From Microcyclospora pomicola (taxonomy: Eukaryota; Ascomycota; Dothideomycetes; Capnodiales), in the NCBI GenBank assembly GCA_002786065.1, contig NHNY01000042.1, forward strand, positions 1 through 64,000: a DNA stretch of 64,000 nt. Reading direction: 5' to 3'. The notes under the pieces were generated by a model. That model was given only the letters and a program-made list of their open reading frames with translations. It was not told where the DNA came from and searched no databases. Both the position numbers and the translations under genes were made by a program. This document shows positions 33,601 to 47,900 of the stretch, piece by piece (positions within the stretch are counted from its first letter, which is position 1; the number at the start of each line of letters is the position of its first letter).

Positions 33601-36099
33601 TAGGAAAGGGACGGAGTCCGGCGACCTGTAGGCTTTTTCAGTTAGAAGCTGAACAAAGCCGAGATTAACTACGACATCCATAACAAGGAAATGCTAGCTG
33701 TAGTGTCCTGCCTTAAGTTCTAGGGCCCCGAGCTGAAGGCCTGTGGACCCTTTACAATCTGGACGGACTACAAGAACCTCGAATACTTTATAGTAAAGAG
33801 GCAACTGTCTAAGAGACAGATTCGGTGGTATGAAACATTATCCAAGTTCTAGTTCACCCTGATTTACCACCTAGGAGCAGAAGCAATCATACCGGATGCC
33901 TTATTAAGGAGAGAGCAGGACACGCTTAGGGAGGACGACAAATACTTAAGATTCCGGCGATTCCTAGAACCGGAACGCGTCCCTGCATAGCCGGAGTCTG
34001 GCGGGGAGGGGGTGGTAGTAGCCACTACGTCTGTGTAGCTTTTAGCTATATAAGTAAGCTAAATTACCGACCTTAAACAGCGGGAGCCCGGCGACACGAC
34101 CACAGGAGCCGCGGGCGCATTACTAGAAGACAAAGGACCCTTCTAAGACTAGGACTTAAACGATCTCTAGCAGTCGGCTCTAGAGAAAGACACTGTCTAC
34201 TAGGCCGTCGCCCGCTCGATTAGGACGGGATGCCGCTTACTCCTAAGCGATACGAAGGCTAAAGTCTAAGCTAGGGACTGTAGCATCGACTAAAATGGAC
34301 ACTTTCGGCATCGGGGCAAGCTATAGGTACTAGGAGCCCCCTTCGTAGCAGACTCCGACGCAAAAGAAGCGGAGCCCGAGACACGCCTCGTAGATGTACT
34401 CTGGACCCGACTTATTCAAACCGTCCACGACTCTCTAGTGTACGGTCACCTAGGCAGGGACTCCACCGCATCGATACTAGGACGCGACTTTTACTAGCCC
34501 CTGCAATCTCGCTATATACGGCAGTTTCTACGAAACTGCGACTACTGTAGGAGGAATAAGGTCTAGAAGGAACACAAGCATAGCCTCTTACGACCCCTTC
34601 TAGTTCCCGACAGGTTCTTCTAGGAGATCTCGATAGACTTTATAACCGACCTCCTAGACTCTAGGGGGAACCGATACCTCTAGGTTATTAAAGACAGGCT
34701 AAGTAAATAGGTAGCGCTTGAAGCGATGCACAGCATAAAAGCGGAGGACTGCGCCTAAAAGTTCATGGACTGCTAGGTGAAACACCATAGTATGCCTAGC
34801 GCTATTACAAGCGATAGAGGAACTAACTGGACTAGCACTTTCTAGAAAGAGTTCTGTATATTACTTGGCGTGAAGCAGAGACTAAGCTCCGCGTACTACC
34901 CGCAAACGGACAGCGGCCCCGAAAGATTGAACCAAGATGTATAAGCGTACCTAAGGAATTTCATCAACTAGGAGCAAACCGACTAGAAAGACTAGCTCCC
35001 TACCGCCTAGTTAGCGCTTAACGGGCGTTACAATGCGGGAATTGGCATGAGTCCTTTCTTCGTAACCTACGGGTACGATGCTCCGTCGCCTGTAGCTTTT
35101 AGCGCGGAGCCCTCGGTCGGACAACTGTTGCCCGCTCTTAGCCGAGCTAGGGTGTTCGTAAAAAGGATAAAGGACATCTTAGACCTTTGCTAAACAAGTA
35201 TAGCTACGATAGCCTAGAAACAAGAGGAGTCCGCGAATAAGAACCGGACGCTAGCGCTAATCTACTAGGAAGGCGATAAGGTCTAGCTAGACCTAAGAAA
35301 CTACTAAACAAATCGGCTAAAGAAGAGCTTGGATGTGAGGCACGCTAAGTACACGGTAGCCGAAGTGTTATTACTGGTCTTAGTCTGGTTAAGTAGTATT
35401 CCTAGCAACATCTACCTAGTGTTCTATACCGACTTGCTAAGGCTAGCTAGCAACGACCTACTGCCGGGGCAGGTGACCGATAACGACCAACCGGGACCCG
35501 TACTATTCGAATCGCATGAAGAGTAGGAAGTGGAAAGCATTCTGTACGCTAGGAGCAAAGGGAGACAGAAAGCAAGGGAAGTCCTAGTAAAATGGGCCGG
35601 ACACTACTAACCAACCTAGGAGCTACTAGAAAATCTAGCCAACACCACAGCAATAGACAGTTTCGAAGCAAAGTATAGAGACCCTAAGACAAACGATGGG
35701 CCTAGAGCTACTTAGGAGAAGAGGCGGAAGTCTAGGTAAAGGGCCTCGGGGAACAGGAGTTACAAGGCGGGAACAGGCGTTTTAGGAATTACATGTTACT
35801 AGATAATTAAGAAGGCACAGGCAACTTTTATACAAAAACTACTTTATAGGGATCCGGCGCAAAAGTACTAGGTCCCCGAGCATTTAAGCCTAGCGGCGTC
35901 TAGGCCTAATCACAAGAGCAGCAGGAACTCTACTAGCACTAAGAGAGGTGTTAGCGATCGAAAAGCAGCGAGGAGCGACGAGTAACTTACGCTTGACCTT
36001 AGTTTGCCATAGCATTAGCAACAGTAGAAGTAACTTGCTAAGCTATAGGGCTAAAAGGATAAGGGTTAGCGACTGAAAAGAACCGGATACCTAACGAAC

Positions 36100-36315
36100 T
36101 GTTATGGTATGACCTGTTGTGGGACTTAGTAGTTTGCAGCCAGCTGTGGCTGCCTTAGGCATAACGGGTCTTCCCTTCTTAGCACTGAATTTGAGAACAT
36201 CAGTTCTGCTGCATACTACTATTCTTGTCTTTCTCTCTCTATAGTATGTCTTATATTCTATCTATGTACTCATTGTCCTATTATTGATCATTGTCCCCAG
36301 CCAAATGCCGTGACA
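36100..36315 (+). repeat. 5' LTR of element B
   Basis: 216 bp, TGTTATGG to CCGTGACA. Differs from the 3' LTR at about 14 positions, all transitions. Confidence 0.94.
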
Positions 36316-37730
36316 TTACATGCTATTACCCATCCACAGACACCTAGAAACCCACAGAAACACCACACAGTGCTACTGTACTGTGAACCCTGCATCAAAC
36401 TATAGGCCCAAACTCCACCCTACCTTCTTTAGGACACGCTACACTAGGTAGCTTCAACGCTAATTCCAACAGTGGCGCTGCCACCCCCTAACCAACCAAT
36501 CCCTAAGAGTTCTCCTAGTGGGTCTAGGATGACCCTAATAGAGCATAGACCCAGATTTTAGCTATTTAGGGAGCAAGAGATATAGCTGTAAAGAACCTTA
36601 CAGACAGTCAGGCCTATAGAGAGGCCCTACAGGTCGACATTAACGACGCTCGCTAGCAGTTAGCTGCTAAGGAACTAGTTCTCGAACACCTGTCTACCTA
36701 GCAAGGTGACTAGGCCCTAGCTGCTACTACTAAGAGGTCTTAAAAGATTGCAGACCTAGACACCTTTAGTAGAGATAGGGACAAATACGAGACTTAGAAG
36801 TTCAGTATTACACTTAAGTTCAGGGCTAACAGTGACTACTTCCACTCTAAAGACTAGAAAGTGGCCTATGCCATCTCATTCCTTAAGGGCAATGCTATAG
36901 CCTAGATGACACCCTACTTCTCCCCTAGAGGAGACACTACTATCCTGAACATTGACGAGTTGTTCGCTGCCTTAGATCGTGCCTTTAGCGACCTAGACAG
37001 GCAAGGGACTGCCTAGAACAAACTAAGAATTCTTCGCCAAAGGAACCAGCCTTTTGCAGACTTCTATGCTGAATTCAGTCGCCACGTTGTCTACACTAGG
37101 TATAATGATGAGGCCAAGAAGGCACAACTGCTACAAGGTCTTAGCAATAAGCTCTATACCTTGCTCCTTAACAATAACTATAAGCACCTGTCCTACACAG
37201 ACTTTGTAGCTCTGTGCTAGCGCTTAGATACTCGTCGACAGACCTTTGCTACCTAGCATTCAGCACTTCTTCGCTCTGCCTAAGGCTAATACCGCTCTGC
37301 TAGTGCCCCCTACAGTGTACTAGCTCGCCTAGCTACAACTACTGCCGCTACTACAATCCCTGTACGCATTGCCCCTGTCCCTACAGGCGATAGTACAGTT
37401 CCTATAGACCTCTCTGCAGCTCGCACTCGCCTAAGGGGCCCCTTGACTAAGGAAGAAAAGGCCCGTCGCCGCACTTAGGGGTTGTGCCTCTACTATAGGA
37501 ACCTAGGGCATATTGCTAGCAACTGCCCCAATCGCCCCTAACCTAGGTTAGTAGCTGCTAGTGCTACCTTTAGCAACAACACCACTAATAGCAACCCTGC
37601 CCTAGCCCCTAAACAGGGAAACGCCTAGTCCTTGTGCAAAGACGCTTACAAGAACACCCCTAGTTTACATCACTGTCTTTATCCTCTGTAAGAATCTAAC
37701 TAACTACTGTAAAACGTTTTGATAAGGAGT

Positions 37731-37946
37731 TGTAAGGCCTCTTTCCTACATGAAGTGAGGTCGAAGTCACGTGTCTCCAGTCTTAGCATGAAGCGACACT
37801 TCGGTGCGCGACCTGCGCACCTCGTACGCTTCATAGATTATTCTCGGTAGTAACTGTATCATACTATTACTCCCTTATTTCTGTGTACTACGCTATCCTT
37901 TAGCATCTAGAAGCTACGCCCTAGTAGCCTATTGCTGCCCCTTACA
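37731..37946 (+). repeat. 5' LTR of element C
   Basis: 216 bp, TGTAAGGC to CCCTTACA. It differs from the 3' LTR at only six positions, all transitions and five of them in the CpA/TpG context. Confidence 0.95.
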
Positions 37947-40900
37947 ATTATAATCTATCTTTTGAGGAACATAGCCTAGTACATAGGATAGAGGACATTC
38001 AGGAGATGGAAGGGCATAGCACCTATGAAAACCCTACAGAGACAACTGCGAGCGACACCATACAAGACGCGAGCGCGACGCTGGAAGAGCGCTTGCGCAT
38101 CGCGCGGGAAAAGCGGGATCGTCTCATTATGCAACGAGAGCTACAGAGGGTGGAGGAAGAAGTAGCTATGCTTGAGAGAGGCAATAGCATCCCTAATAGC
38201 CTCCCTGATCATCTCCAAACTAGCTCAGCCATCACTACACTAAGATCCTTAGAACTCACTCCGAGTTTGGCAGGAAGCGCCGCATAGTCGCTGCGTAAGC
38301 GTGCGACTAGCGACGAAGAAGAGGATGCGCAACCGCGTTTCAAAAAGCGGGACACCAAGCTGAAGGACTTAGATAAATACTATGGCAAGAGCATTAAGGA
38401 ATATCGCAACTACGTGCGCGATGCGGAGCTTGCTGCTATAAACGCTCCAGGAGCCTTCCCTACAGAAGAAAACCTTATTACTTGGGCCATACAGTTTCTC
38501 GAGGGAGACCTAAAAGAAACCTAGTGGTCGGAGTATAAGCGACTAAAGAGCGCAGGTGTCGCGCTCAACTGGGAACACTATAAGGCATTTCTGCTGGATA
38601 TCTAGGCAGACCCAGTCAATCGTGGTATAGAGGCAAGCCAGCAATACAAGAAAGCGGAGCAACGAGAGGGCCAATCTGTAAGGGCCTTCGCTACCTTTCT
38701 TGAGACACTAGAAGCGCAGCTCCCCCTATACACCGAGGCGCAACGTGTGCAGCACCTGTTTATAGGAATGAGGCCGGAATTAAGGGCTTCTCTCTCCAAC
38801 CATATGGTGATCCCTAACACAAGGGAGAAATTGATTGCTGTCGCAACTACTATAGAGACGAACATGCGCCGCACTAGAGGCGCACGATCGGGACACGGTC
38901 GCATGACCGGAGAGTCACACTGTGGTCCTCGAGTCTCCTAAAGGACTCGAGGGAGTGGCAAATCGACGTACCCGACTCGCGCGCGCGACGAGCGTCGCGC
39001 GCTGGAGCCGCGCAAGTATGACAACGATACAGCCACAGCACCCAAACCAGGCACTTGTTGGACCTGTGGAGAGTCAGGTCACATCTCCCCTAACTGTCCA
39101 AAGAAGAGGAAGGGTGGAAATCCTAACAGGACCCCTGTCAACTATATTAAGGTGGGAAAAGCCTGAGCGCTTCACAAAGTATGGCCAATGTGCAGCGCAG
39201 GGTAATCGAAAAATTATCGGCTATGGAACGCAAGTGTAGCGCGCAACGCGCGCATAGCGGCGAGACCGCACTTACAGCCATCCTTAATCCTAGTGCAGCT
39301 GTTACCCTAATTGACTAAGGGACAGCAGTGGACCTTGGTCTTAACCCAATCTCCAGCGACCTTCCTACGCTAGGATGGATAGGCGGCGAACGCAAGCATT
39401 GTTACGCTGCGTACGAGATGCGCGTGCGAATGGTAGACGACTATAGTGCGCAGCGCGACATAGACTTCGTAGCATACGGAGTGGACCGTGAAGGAAGCGC
39501 CCTGCTACTAGGCATGCACACCCTCCACAAATATAGTGTCAACCTGGACTGTCTAGCTCAGACCTTCAGATATGGGCTAAGTAGTAAGGAAGACATCTAA
39601 TATGTGGAGGTAGATGACTTCGACATAGACGAGGCAGTGTTCCTCGGGCTCGTCGTTACCGATACACCTACGGCGCAAGTGCGCGCGACAAGCGACGCAC
39701 TTCCGCCAGAACTTGCAGGGAATGCAGAAGTGTTTAACAGCGATAAGGCATCCTTATTGCCATCGCATCGACAAATAGACTATCGAATCGATATTATAGA
39801 AGGTAAGGAGCCCCTATATAGGCCGCTATATAACCTGTCAGAGCGCGAACTGCGCCTATTGCGCGAGTATCTTAAAGAGAATCTTGCGAGCAGTAGGATA
39901 CGCCATAGCCACAGCCTAGTAGGGGCCCTAATCCTGTTCGTTCCTAAGAAGGATGGCACCCTTAGACTGTGTGTTGATTATCGTGGTCTAAATGCAGTAA
40001 CCGTCAAGAATAGGTGCCCGCTACCATTGATCGCGGAGACACTCGATCGCTTGTCGGGCGCATGTTACTATACGACCCTCGATCTTCGAGAGGCCTACTA
40101 TAGGATCAGAATCAATCCTAGAGATGAATGGAAAACAGCCTTTCGCACCCGCTATAGGCACTTCGAATACCTAGTAATGCCCTTCGGACTTACGAACGCA
40201 CCTACGACCTTCTAGTCGCACATCAATCGTGCGCTGGCAGGGCTGCTAGACACTGTGTGTGTGGTCTATTTGGATGACATCTTGATCTTTACGCACAGCG
40301 AGGATATCGCGACGCACTAGCGCGCGATCAACGAAGTACTTAAGAGACTCAAGCGACACGAACTGTACGTGAAATTGTCGAAATGCACCTTCGCTGCGAA
40401 GGAAGTATCGTTCCTAGGCTTCATTGTAAGCACTAAGGGAGTTACTACAGATGCCTCCAAGGTGGAGACTATCACTACCTAGCCAGAGCCCAAAAGCGTA
40501 AAGGAACTACAGACGTTCTTAGGATTCTCGAATTTCTATCGAAGGTTCGTCGCAGGTTACGCGCGCATTACAGCGCCCCTCACAGACCTACTCAAAGGAA
40601 GCAAGGCTTTTAACTAGAGCAGCAATGCTTAAGAAGCGTTCGATAGGCTCAAGACTGCCTATTCAACTACGCCTATCATGCGCCACTTTGACCCGGCGCG
40701 CAAGATCCGCATCGAAACAGATGCATCTGGATTTGCGATCTCTGGCATCCTCTCACAGCTGTTTGAGGATGACTAATGGCACCCTATTGCCTTTGTCTTA
40801 AGGAAGCTTTAAGAAGCAGAGAGAAATTGGGAAACTTATAATCAAGAGCTGTTAGCTATTGTGTACGCTTTCAAAACATGGCGACATTATGTCGAAGGAG

Positions 40901-43123
40901 CAAGCTCCTGCGTGGATGTGTACACCGATCATAACAACCTACGCGGCATACGCGCTGTGCAGAAGCTCAACCCGCGTCAAGCACGCTGGGCGGTTTACCT
41001 AGCAGCGTTCGATTTCAATATCCATCACACTGCTAGAGTTAAGAACCCTGCAGATGGCCCTTCGCGAAGGCCTGATTACTACACTGAAAACCAAGCTGTG
41101 TAGAGATTGTTGCTAACATTGTAAAGAAAGCTGGCAGTAATAGCAGAAATCCGGACAATGTCCGAGAGTGGAGCACGAGGATCTACGCCCGAGCAGAGCT
41201 CGGTTGTGGACAGTAAGACGCTGGTCGCACGCCTATGCAGCGCATTAGCGATAAACCCGGCTGCTGGCGCCACTGGTTGCAAACAGTGCGTGCCACGCTA
41301 TGAAGCACGAGTGCTTGTAAGCGAACTTGCGAAGGATGATTCTAGTGTTGGTGTGAATAGGATCCTTGCGGCTTAGCAAAGGGACGCCTTTACAATGGGG
41401 CGTAGGTCGCACGCAACGTCAGCGCAGAAGCATCGCAGCAAGGGTAACCCTATATGGAGGGTTGACTAGAATGACCTTTTGAGATTCAAGGGCAGAATCT
41501 ATGTGCTACCAGAATCGAGTATTCGGCAGGAGCTCTTAAAGCAGCACCATGACCATATCATGGCTGGCCATTTCGGCGCAAGTCGTACGCACGACCTTCT
41601 CGCAAGAAGCTATCATTAGCAGAACATGCGCAATGATGTGGACGAATATGTCCGTACATGTGCAGTATGCCAACGAATGAAAGTCGAAAGGCAATTGCCT
41701 TATAGAGAGCTGAGTTCCTTGCCTATCCCTTCACAACTATTCTCAGAATTGACTATGGATTTTATTACAGGACTACCTCTAGCAAAGCGCGACAACTGCG
41801 TATATGATGCGATCCTTGTAGTAGTCGACCGCTACTTAAAGATGACTCGATATATCGCTGCAAGGAAGGATTAGGATGCAAATGACCTTACAAAGCAGTT
41901 TTTCAATGAAATCTGTTGCAAATGGGGAGTACCTCAAGGCATTGTAACTGATCGAGGCCTAACCTTCACATCAAGGTTCTAGAAGGAAATCTGCTTCCAA
42001 TTACAGGTCAAGAGGCGTTTCAGTACTGCTTTCTACCTACAGAGTGATGGACAGACTGAAAGGCAGAACCAGACGCTTGAGCACTACCTGCGCTGCTACT
42101 GCGTAGCAGAGCAGAGCGACTGGATAGACTTGATACCCTAAGCCGAATTCTGCTATAACAATTCAAAACATGCAAGTACTGGACAGAGCCCTTTCTTCAT
42201 TGTCCATAGCACATATGCAAACATAGGAGATGCCTCTGAGGACAGAGTCATAGAGGGGGAGGTACCCGCAGCTGCAGCGAGAATTGAACGCATGCGCAAC
42301 GCACGTGAATCTCTCGAAAAACATTTGCAAGCGGCACAGGAACATCAGCAGAAATGGTTCAATCAGAATCATAGACCTATGTCCTTTAAGCAAGGGGACT
42401 TAGTGTTACTAAGCACTAGAAACCTGAAGCTGGCATCACCAACCCGCAAAATGTCACCCAAATTCGTGGGACCATTCAGAGTGCGCGACGCAGTTAGTGC
42501 GCAAGCCTATCGCCTGTGGCTCACACCAAAGTATCGCATTCATAACGTGTTCTATGTAGGACTGCTTAAGCCATTCTACTAGAGACCTAGGGATCCTAAG
42601 CTAGATACAGAGGCACCTGCATTAGTAGATAACGAAGGTTAGGAGCAATAGGAGGTGGAAAAGCTCCTTAATCGGCGAATTCATAAGGGAAATAGACAGT
42701 ACCTAGTACGATGGAAAGGGTACTCTGAGGTATAGGATACCTAGATAAGTAGCGATGAACTCGATAGTGCGAGCGAGTTGCGCCTCGAGTGCGATGCTAG
42801 GCTAGACGATACTAGAAAGACTAGCTAAAATGACAAAGGCACACCTTAGAGAGGTAGACTAAGAGGAAGGCCAAGGAAGTTACTGTAGGTCGTTGTTACG
42901 AAGCTGCGAGACTAGACGACGAAATACGCGCGCCCTACCTGCGTACGTTAGGGTATTCACAGACACATCTAGCGGACACAAAATTGGAGAAGACAATGAT
43001 CAAACAGCATGGTATTCAGCCCTAGCTGGCATAACTACTTGCATAGGACATAAGCTACCTAAACGCCAACTATCAGAGAGCCAGGCGCGGACCTAGCGTT
43101 CCATATGCGCTCCTTATAGATGC

Positions 43124-44040
43124 TCAGGCATCGTCAAAACCACCAAAATCCTCACTCCCATTGTCAGTGGGGTCCTCACTGTAGTCAGTGGTGCTGCTAC
43201 CTTCCTCATCACTCCTAGCTGTGTTTCCAGGGGTTCTAGCACCCGGCAGACCCAACTCTTGACGCGCACGTGCGGCGGCGATAGGGCGGGCAACGATCGG
43301 AGCCTCGGCGGCGGCGCGGCGCTCGGCCAAACGGTCCATGGTCTCAGTCATCTATTTGCAGTGTTAGCATCGTGCGAGCGACGTACGTGTATGGGGCGAA
43401 CTTACGCCGAAGAGCGTAGCGTTCAAGTCACCTAGGCTGTTGTTGATGGCGACGTTGGAGGCGATCAGGCGACGCGTGTTTGCGTTGCTGATGCGCTGCT
43501 TAGCCAGGATCAGGCGCAAGTAGTCTGCACTAGTGGTGGGGTTCCTAGTAGCTGCATTCACCTGCTAGCCCTAGCGTGCTGCGCTCAACCTAAGCGCCTA
43601 GAGCGAGATGGTGGCGGCTTTCTAGGTACGCGCAAGCTTTAAGCCTGTACGCTGGACAGCAGGGTCGTCCTTGCCTCTGGCACTATTGAGGGCAGCAACA
43701 GCTCTGTTATATCTCCCACGAAGGTTGTACAGACGCTCGTAGCGCCTGTACATCTCGGGAGGGATCTGTTCGAACGATTAGCGATGCACCTACGCGACTC
43801 GCAAAGGAAAAACTCACTAAACCGTAGCTGCGATGGCCAGACACACAGTGCTTGCACCTAGCTTCCTCAGGCTTGTTGCAGAGCTTGCTCTGCTTAGCAA
43901 TAGCGGAGAAGCACCTAGTGCAGGTAAGAATCTGAGGCTCAGGTGCGTCCTTACGTAGGTCTTCATCGCGCTACACGAAAGGCTCTGCGCGATTGAGCTG
44001 GCGCTTGCTGATGTACTTAGGGACACTGAAGATCATGATA
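43124..44040 (-). other. Block of minus-strand coding pieces inside element C
   Basis: Between the chromodomain end and the 3' LTR of element C the plus strand loses coding character, while the minus strand shows a run of short coding-like blocks. Open pieces lie at 43124-43351 (acidic, Ser/Asp/Gly-rich end) and 43364-43561, with further blocks at about 43590-43775 and 43835-44040. Short intervals between some blocks have GT...AG ends and a GCTAAC-like branch word, as host introns do. The block nearest 44040 contains paired Cys spacing (CTRC ... CKHC followed by His), suggesting zinc binding. I do not recognise the protein. It may be an accessory antisense gene of this family or a captured host gene. 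As part of a decayed element it is treated as a fossil. Confidence 0.55.
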
Positions 44041-44713
44041 GGCAATAAGATGCTGGTGCGCTAAACGTGCGTGCGATAGGTGTGATAATGGTGATGTAGG
44101 TGCGTTGCGAATGGACAGAAGAATGTGCCAAACAATCAGAAGGTGTGATGATGTTGTAGGAAGGAACTTCCTAGGAGGAAGTTTGAAGTTATAAACACAA
44201 CAACAACAACATCAGCCCTACTATCAGCGCAACGCGCGTCATACCTGCGCACAACAACAATAACGCGTTCGACGCGGCAACGCGTATCATAGCCTTACGA
44301 CGAGGTTTGGGACATGTACATGCAGACTATAGGCATTGCAGACATTGAGGAGACCGTCGATACAGGGGGCACAACAAGCGACATAGATGCAGCAGCCTGC
44401 AGGCTCGAGGAGGTCTATCCCGGCTGCAGACTCGGGCACAAGGCTTGTCGAGGAACCGTTAGCTACACATGCGTGCGAGGCGCGATCGCGAAGCGCGTCG
44501 CACTCTACGCGTGTACTGCTCTCGTAGGCCGGAACTACTCCCTGAGGACTCTGACATAGCGAGCTCGTACTGAGCGAACGGCCGTCGTACATGCGTGCGA
44601 CGAGCGTTCGGGAGACGACCGACTACCGCTTCGATCTCGGCTATCGTAGCTGCAGAATCACTATGTAGGAGACCTCTCTTATCCTAGGGACAGGATCTAG
44701 GGGGGAGGTGAGT

Positions 44714-44929
44714 TGTAAGGCCCCTTTCCTACATGAAGTGAGGTCGAAGTCACGTGTCTCCAGTCTTGGCATGAAGCGACACTTCGGTGCGCGACCTGCG
44801 CACCTCGTACGCTTTATGGATTATTCTCGGTAGTAACTGTATCATACTATTACTCCCTTATTTCTGTGTACTACGCTATCCTTTGGCATCCAGAAGCTAC
44901 GCCCTAGTAGCCTATTGCTGCCCCTTACA
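44714..44929 (+). repeat. 3' LTR of element C
   Basis: 216 bp, pairing with 37731-37946. Preceded by the purine-rich AGGGGGGAGGTGAG and followed by the GGAGT duplication. Confidence 0.95.
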
Positions 44930-47900
44930 GGAGTCCCTTATAGATAAACCTATGGTTATTCCTGTCTAGATAGGCACTCAATCAATATCAAATTGCCCTG
45001 CACTCCTTAACAGTAGTGCCCTTGCATTAGGATTCATTAATGCTAAACATGCGTAATCTCAGAACCTACCCTTACAACCATTGAAGAACCCTCGCCCCCT
45101 CGATCTTATTAACGGCTTAGAATCCAGCTCCGGCTAGGTGACCTATGTCTGCCACACTACTATATCTATTGGCAATAGAGCCTACTAGGAGAAGGTATCG
45201 CTGTTTGTTACTAAGCTATTAGACTACCCTGTAGTTCTGGGCCTTAGTTGGCTAAAGCGTCACAACCTAGCTGTGGACTTCGGCACAAGCACCCTCTACT
45301 TCAAATCCAACTTCTGCAGAGCCAACTGCTTGGTCCGATCTATAACTAGTGCTATCTTGCTACTAACCCAAGCTCCTAAACCACTATGCCTTAAAGTTAG
45401 GGCTATTAGTGCTGCCCCCTTTCGATCTCTAGCTACAAAGACAGGACACTCGCTCTTCGCAGTCACTTTAGCTAATATTAAGAAGGCCCTTAAGCCTAAG
45501 ACACCTACAGACCTAGCTACTAAGCTGCCTCTAGAATACCACGAATTCCTTAATGTCTTTTCCTAACAGTTAGCAGACGAGCTACTACCCTACAGACTAT
45601 ACGACTATAGCATTCAACTAACACTAGGAGCAGTACCTCTATTTAGGCCCCTCTACAATATGTTAAGGGATGAACTCCTTGTCCTGAAAAAATACCTTAC
45701 TAAGAACCTAAGCAAAGGGTTCATCCGCCCTAGCAGCTCCTTAGCTGCTAGCCCTGTGTTGTTTGTACGCAAGCCTAATAGAGGACTGTAATTCTGCGTC
45801 GACTATCGTGGCCTAAATGCCCTTACTGTTAAGAACCAGTACCCCTTGCCCCTGATCTAAGAGACCCTTAGCCGCCTAGGCAAGGCCAAATACTTCACTA
45901 AGCTAGACATCATTGCAGCCTTTAACAAGCTCCGCATGAAGCAAGGCGACGAATAGCTTACTGCCTTTAGAACCCGCTACGGCCTGTACGAGTATACAGT
46001 TATGCCCTTTAGACTGTCTAACGCACCTAGTTCCTTCTAGCACTACATCAATAACAAACTCTATAATTTCCTAGATCGCTTCGCTACTGCGTACATTAAC
46101 GACATCCTTATCTACAGCAACAACCTTAAGGAGCATAGGGAACATGTTAAACTAGTGCTAGAAAGACTGCGTAAGGCAGGTCTCTAAGTGGACATTGACA
46201 AATGCGAGTTCTACAAACAGGAGGTCAAATACCTAGGCCTAATCATTAGCACAGAAGGCATTAAAATAGACCCTAAGAAGATCTCCGCCATTGTCGACTA
46301 GTCTAAGCCTACCAACCTTAAGGAGGTCTAGGGATTCCTTAGTTTTGCGAACTTCTACAGAAGATTCATTAGGAGATACTTACATATTGTCGCCCCCTTA
46401 ACTGTATTAACCAAAAAGGGGTTACCCTTTACCTAGGGTCCTAAACAGCAACAAGCATTCGAATCTTTATCTACGAGTTTCTATACTGCCCCTATCCTAT
46501 AACACTTCGACTTTAACCTTCCTACTAGACTAGAGACAGATGCTTCTAATAGAATGACTAGTGCAGTACTCCTCTAACAGCACCCTAACTCTCTATAGAA
46601 ACTAGTTGCCTATCTATCTAAGAAAATGTCACCTGCGGAATGTAACTACGACATCTATAATAAGGAGCTACTTGCTGTTGTTAAAGCATTCGAAGAATGG
46701 AGGGCAGAACTAGAGGGAGCTGATCAACTAGTTAAGGTCCACTCTAACCACAAAAACCTTACCTACTTTATAAAAACCAAGCTCCTAAACAGACGACAGG
46801 CCTACTAGAGCGAGTTCCTTTCCCGATTTAACTTCGTGCTTGCCTACATACCTAGATCTCTTAACAGTCAAGCAGACGCCTTAACTAGGAGACTAGGAGA
46901 TCTCCCTTTGGACAGGGGGGATGGTAGAGAGATCGCAACATAGGTAGTACTAAAACCTTATAATCTCGACCCTGCGTTACAAGCACACGCCCTCTAGGCC
47001 ATTTAAGCAGCCCTATCTCGCCTTAGCAGACTCCAAACAACACTAGAACCTCTAAATGACGATAGCGAACTTATAGACAATGTAGTTGACCCTAAAGAAC
47101 CTACTACGAACGAGCTCCTAGAAGAAGCATACTAGTAGGACCTCTTTACCTAAGGCCTGGTCAAGGCAGTCTAGGACCTAGAACCGCGCTACGAAGATGT
47201 CTCTCTATTAGAATACGCTGTAGTATAGGGTAAACTGTAGTATAGAGGTAGGACCTTTGTCCCTAAATACAAAGACCTTCGCTACAAAGTTATGACAGAT
47301 TCATACCAACCCCTAGCTACAGGCTACCCTAGCAAAGCAAAACACTACGACCTAGCCTAACGCTACTAGTACTAGCCTAACATGCACGACGACATTACCT
47401 AGTTCAATCGCAACTATAGGATATGCAATAGGGCCAAACTATCTAGGGATAAGTACTATAGTCTCTTAAAGCCCCTAGATCCCCTAGATCGCCGCTAGAA
47501 GCACATCACTATTGATTTTATTGTTGACCTACCCCGAAGTAGGACTGTCGCTAGCAACATAGTGTCTAACATCATAGTTGTTGTTAACAGACTAACTAAA
47601 ATGCGGCACTTGATCCCCTGTCAGAGCATGAAAACACCCTATGTAGTACGCCTGTTCTACGACTACATCTAGAAGCTGCATAGCCTGCTAACAACAATCA
47701 CTTCTAACAGAGGAACCTAATTTGTCTCGTCCTTCTAGAAGACACTATGCTAACTATTAGGAATCAACTCTACCTTGTTAACTGCATACTACCCCTAGAC
47801 AGATAGACAAACGGAGATCGCTAACGCTACTATAGAACAAACCCTACGCTACTACTATAACTACCTACAAGATAACTGGGCTTAGTAGTTAGCTATAGCG

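Larger units (their letters stand above)
37731..44929 (+). mobile_element. LTR element C: Ty3/gypsy chromovirus, innermost of the nest, broken
   Basis: A 7,199-bp element inserted between the gag and pol regions of B, with an exact target duplication GGAGT (37726-37730 and 44930-44934) and 216-bp LTRs of a different family from those of A and B. Parts in order: gag (about 38.0-39.1 kb, with a zinc-knuckle CWTCGESGHISPNC near 39.06), protease (about 39.28-39.6), reverse transcriptase (about 39.78-40.3, [19 protein letters not shown] block), RNase H (about 40.68-41.06), integrase (about 41.54-42.25, with a DFITGLP block) and chromodomain (about 42.65-42.74, YLVRWKGYS). A further 1.8 kb before the 3' LTR carries minus-strand coding pieces. 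A purine tract precedes the 3' LTR. It is the least mutated of the four but still has many breaks. Confidence 0.93.
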
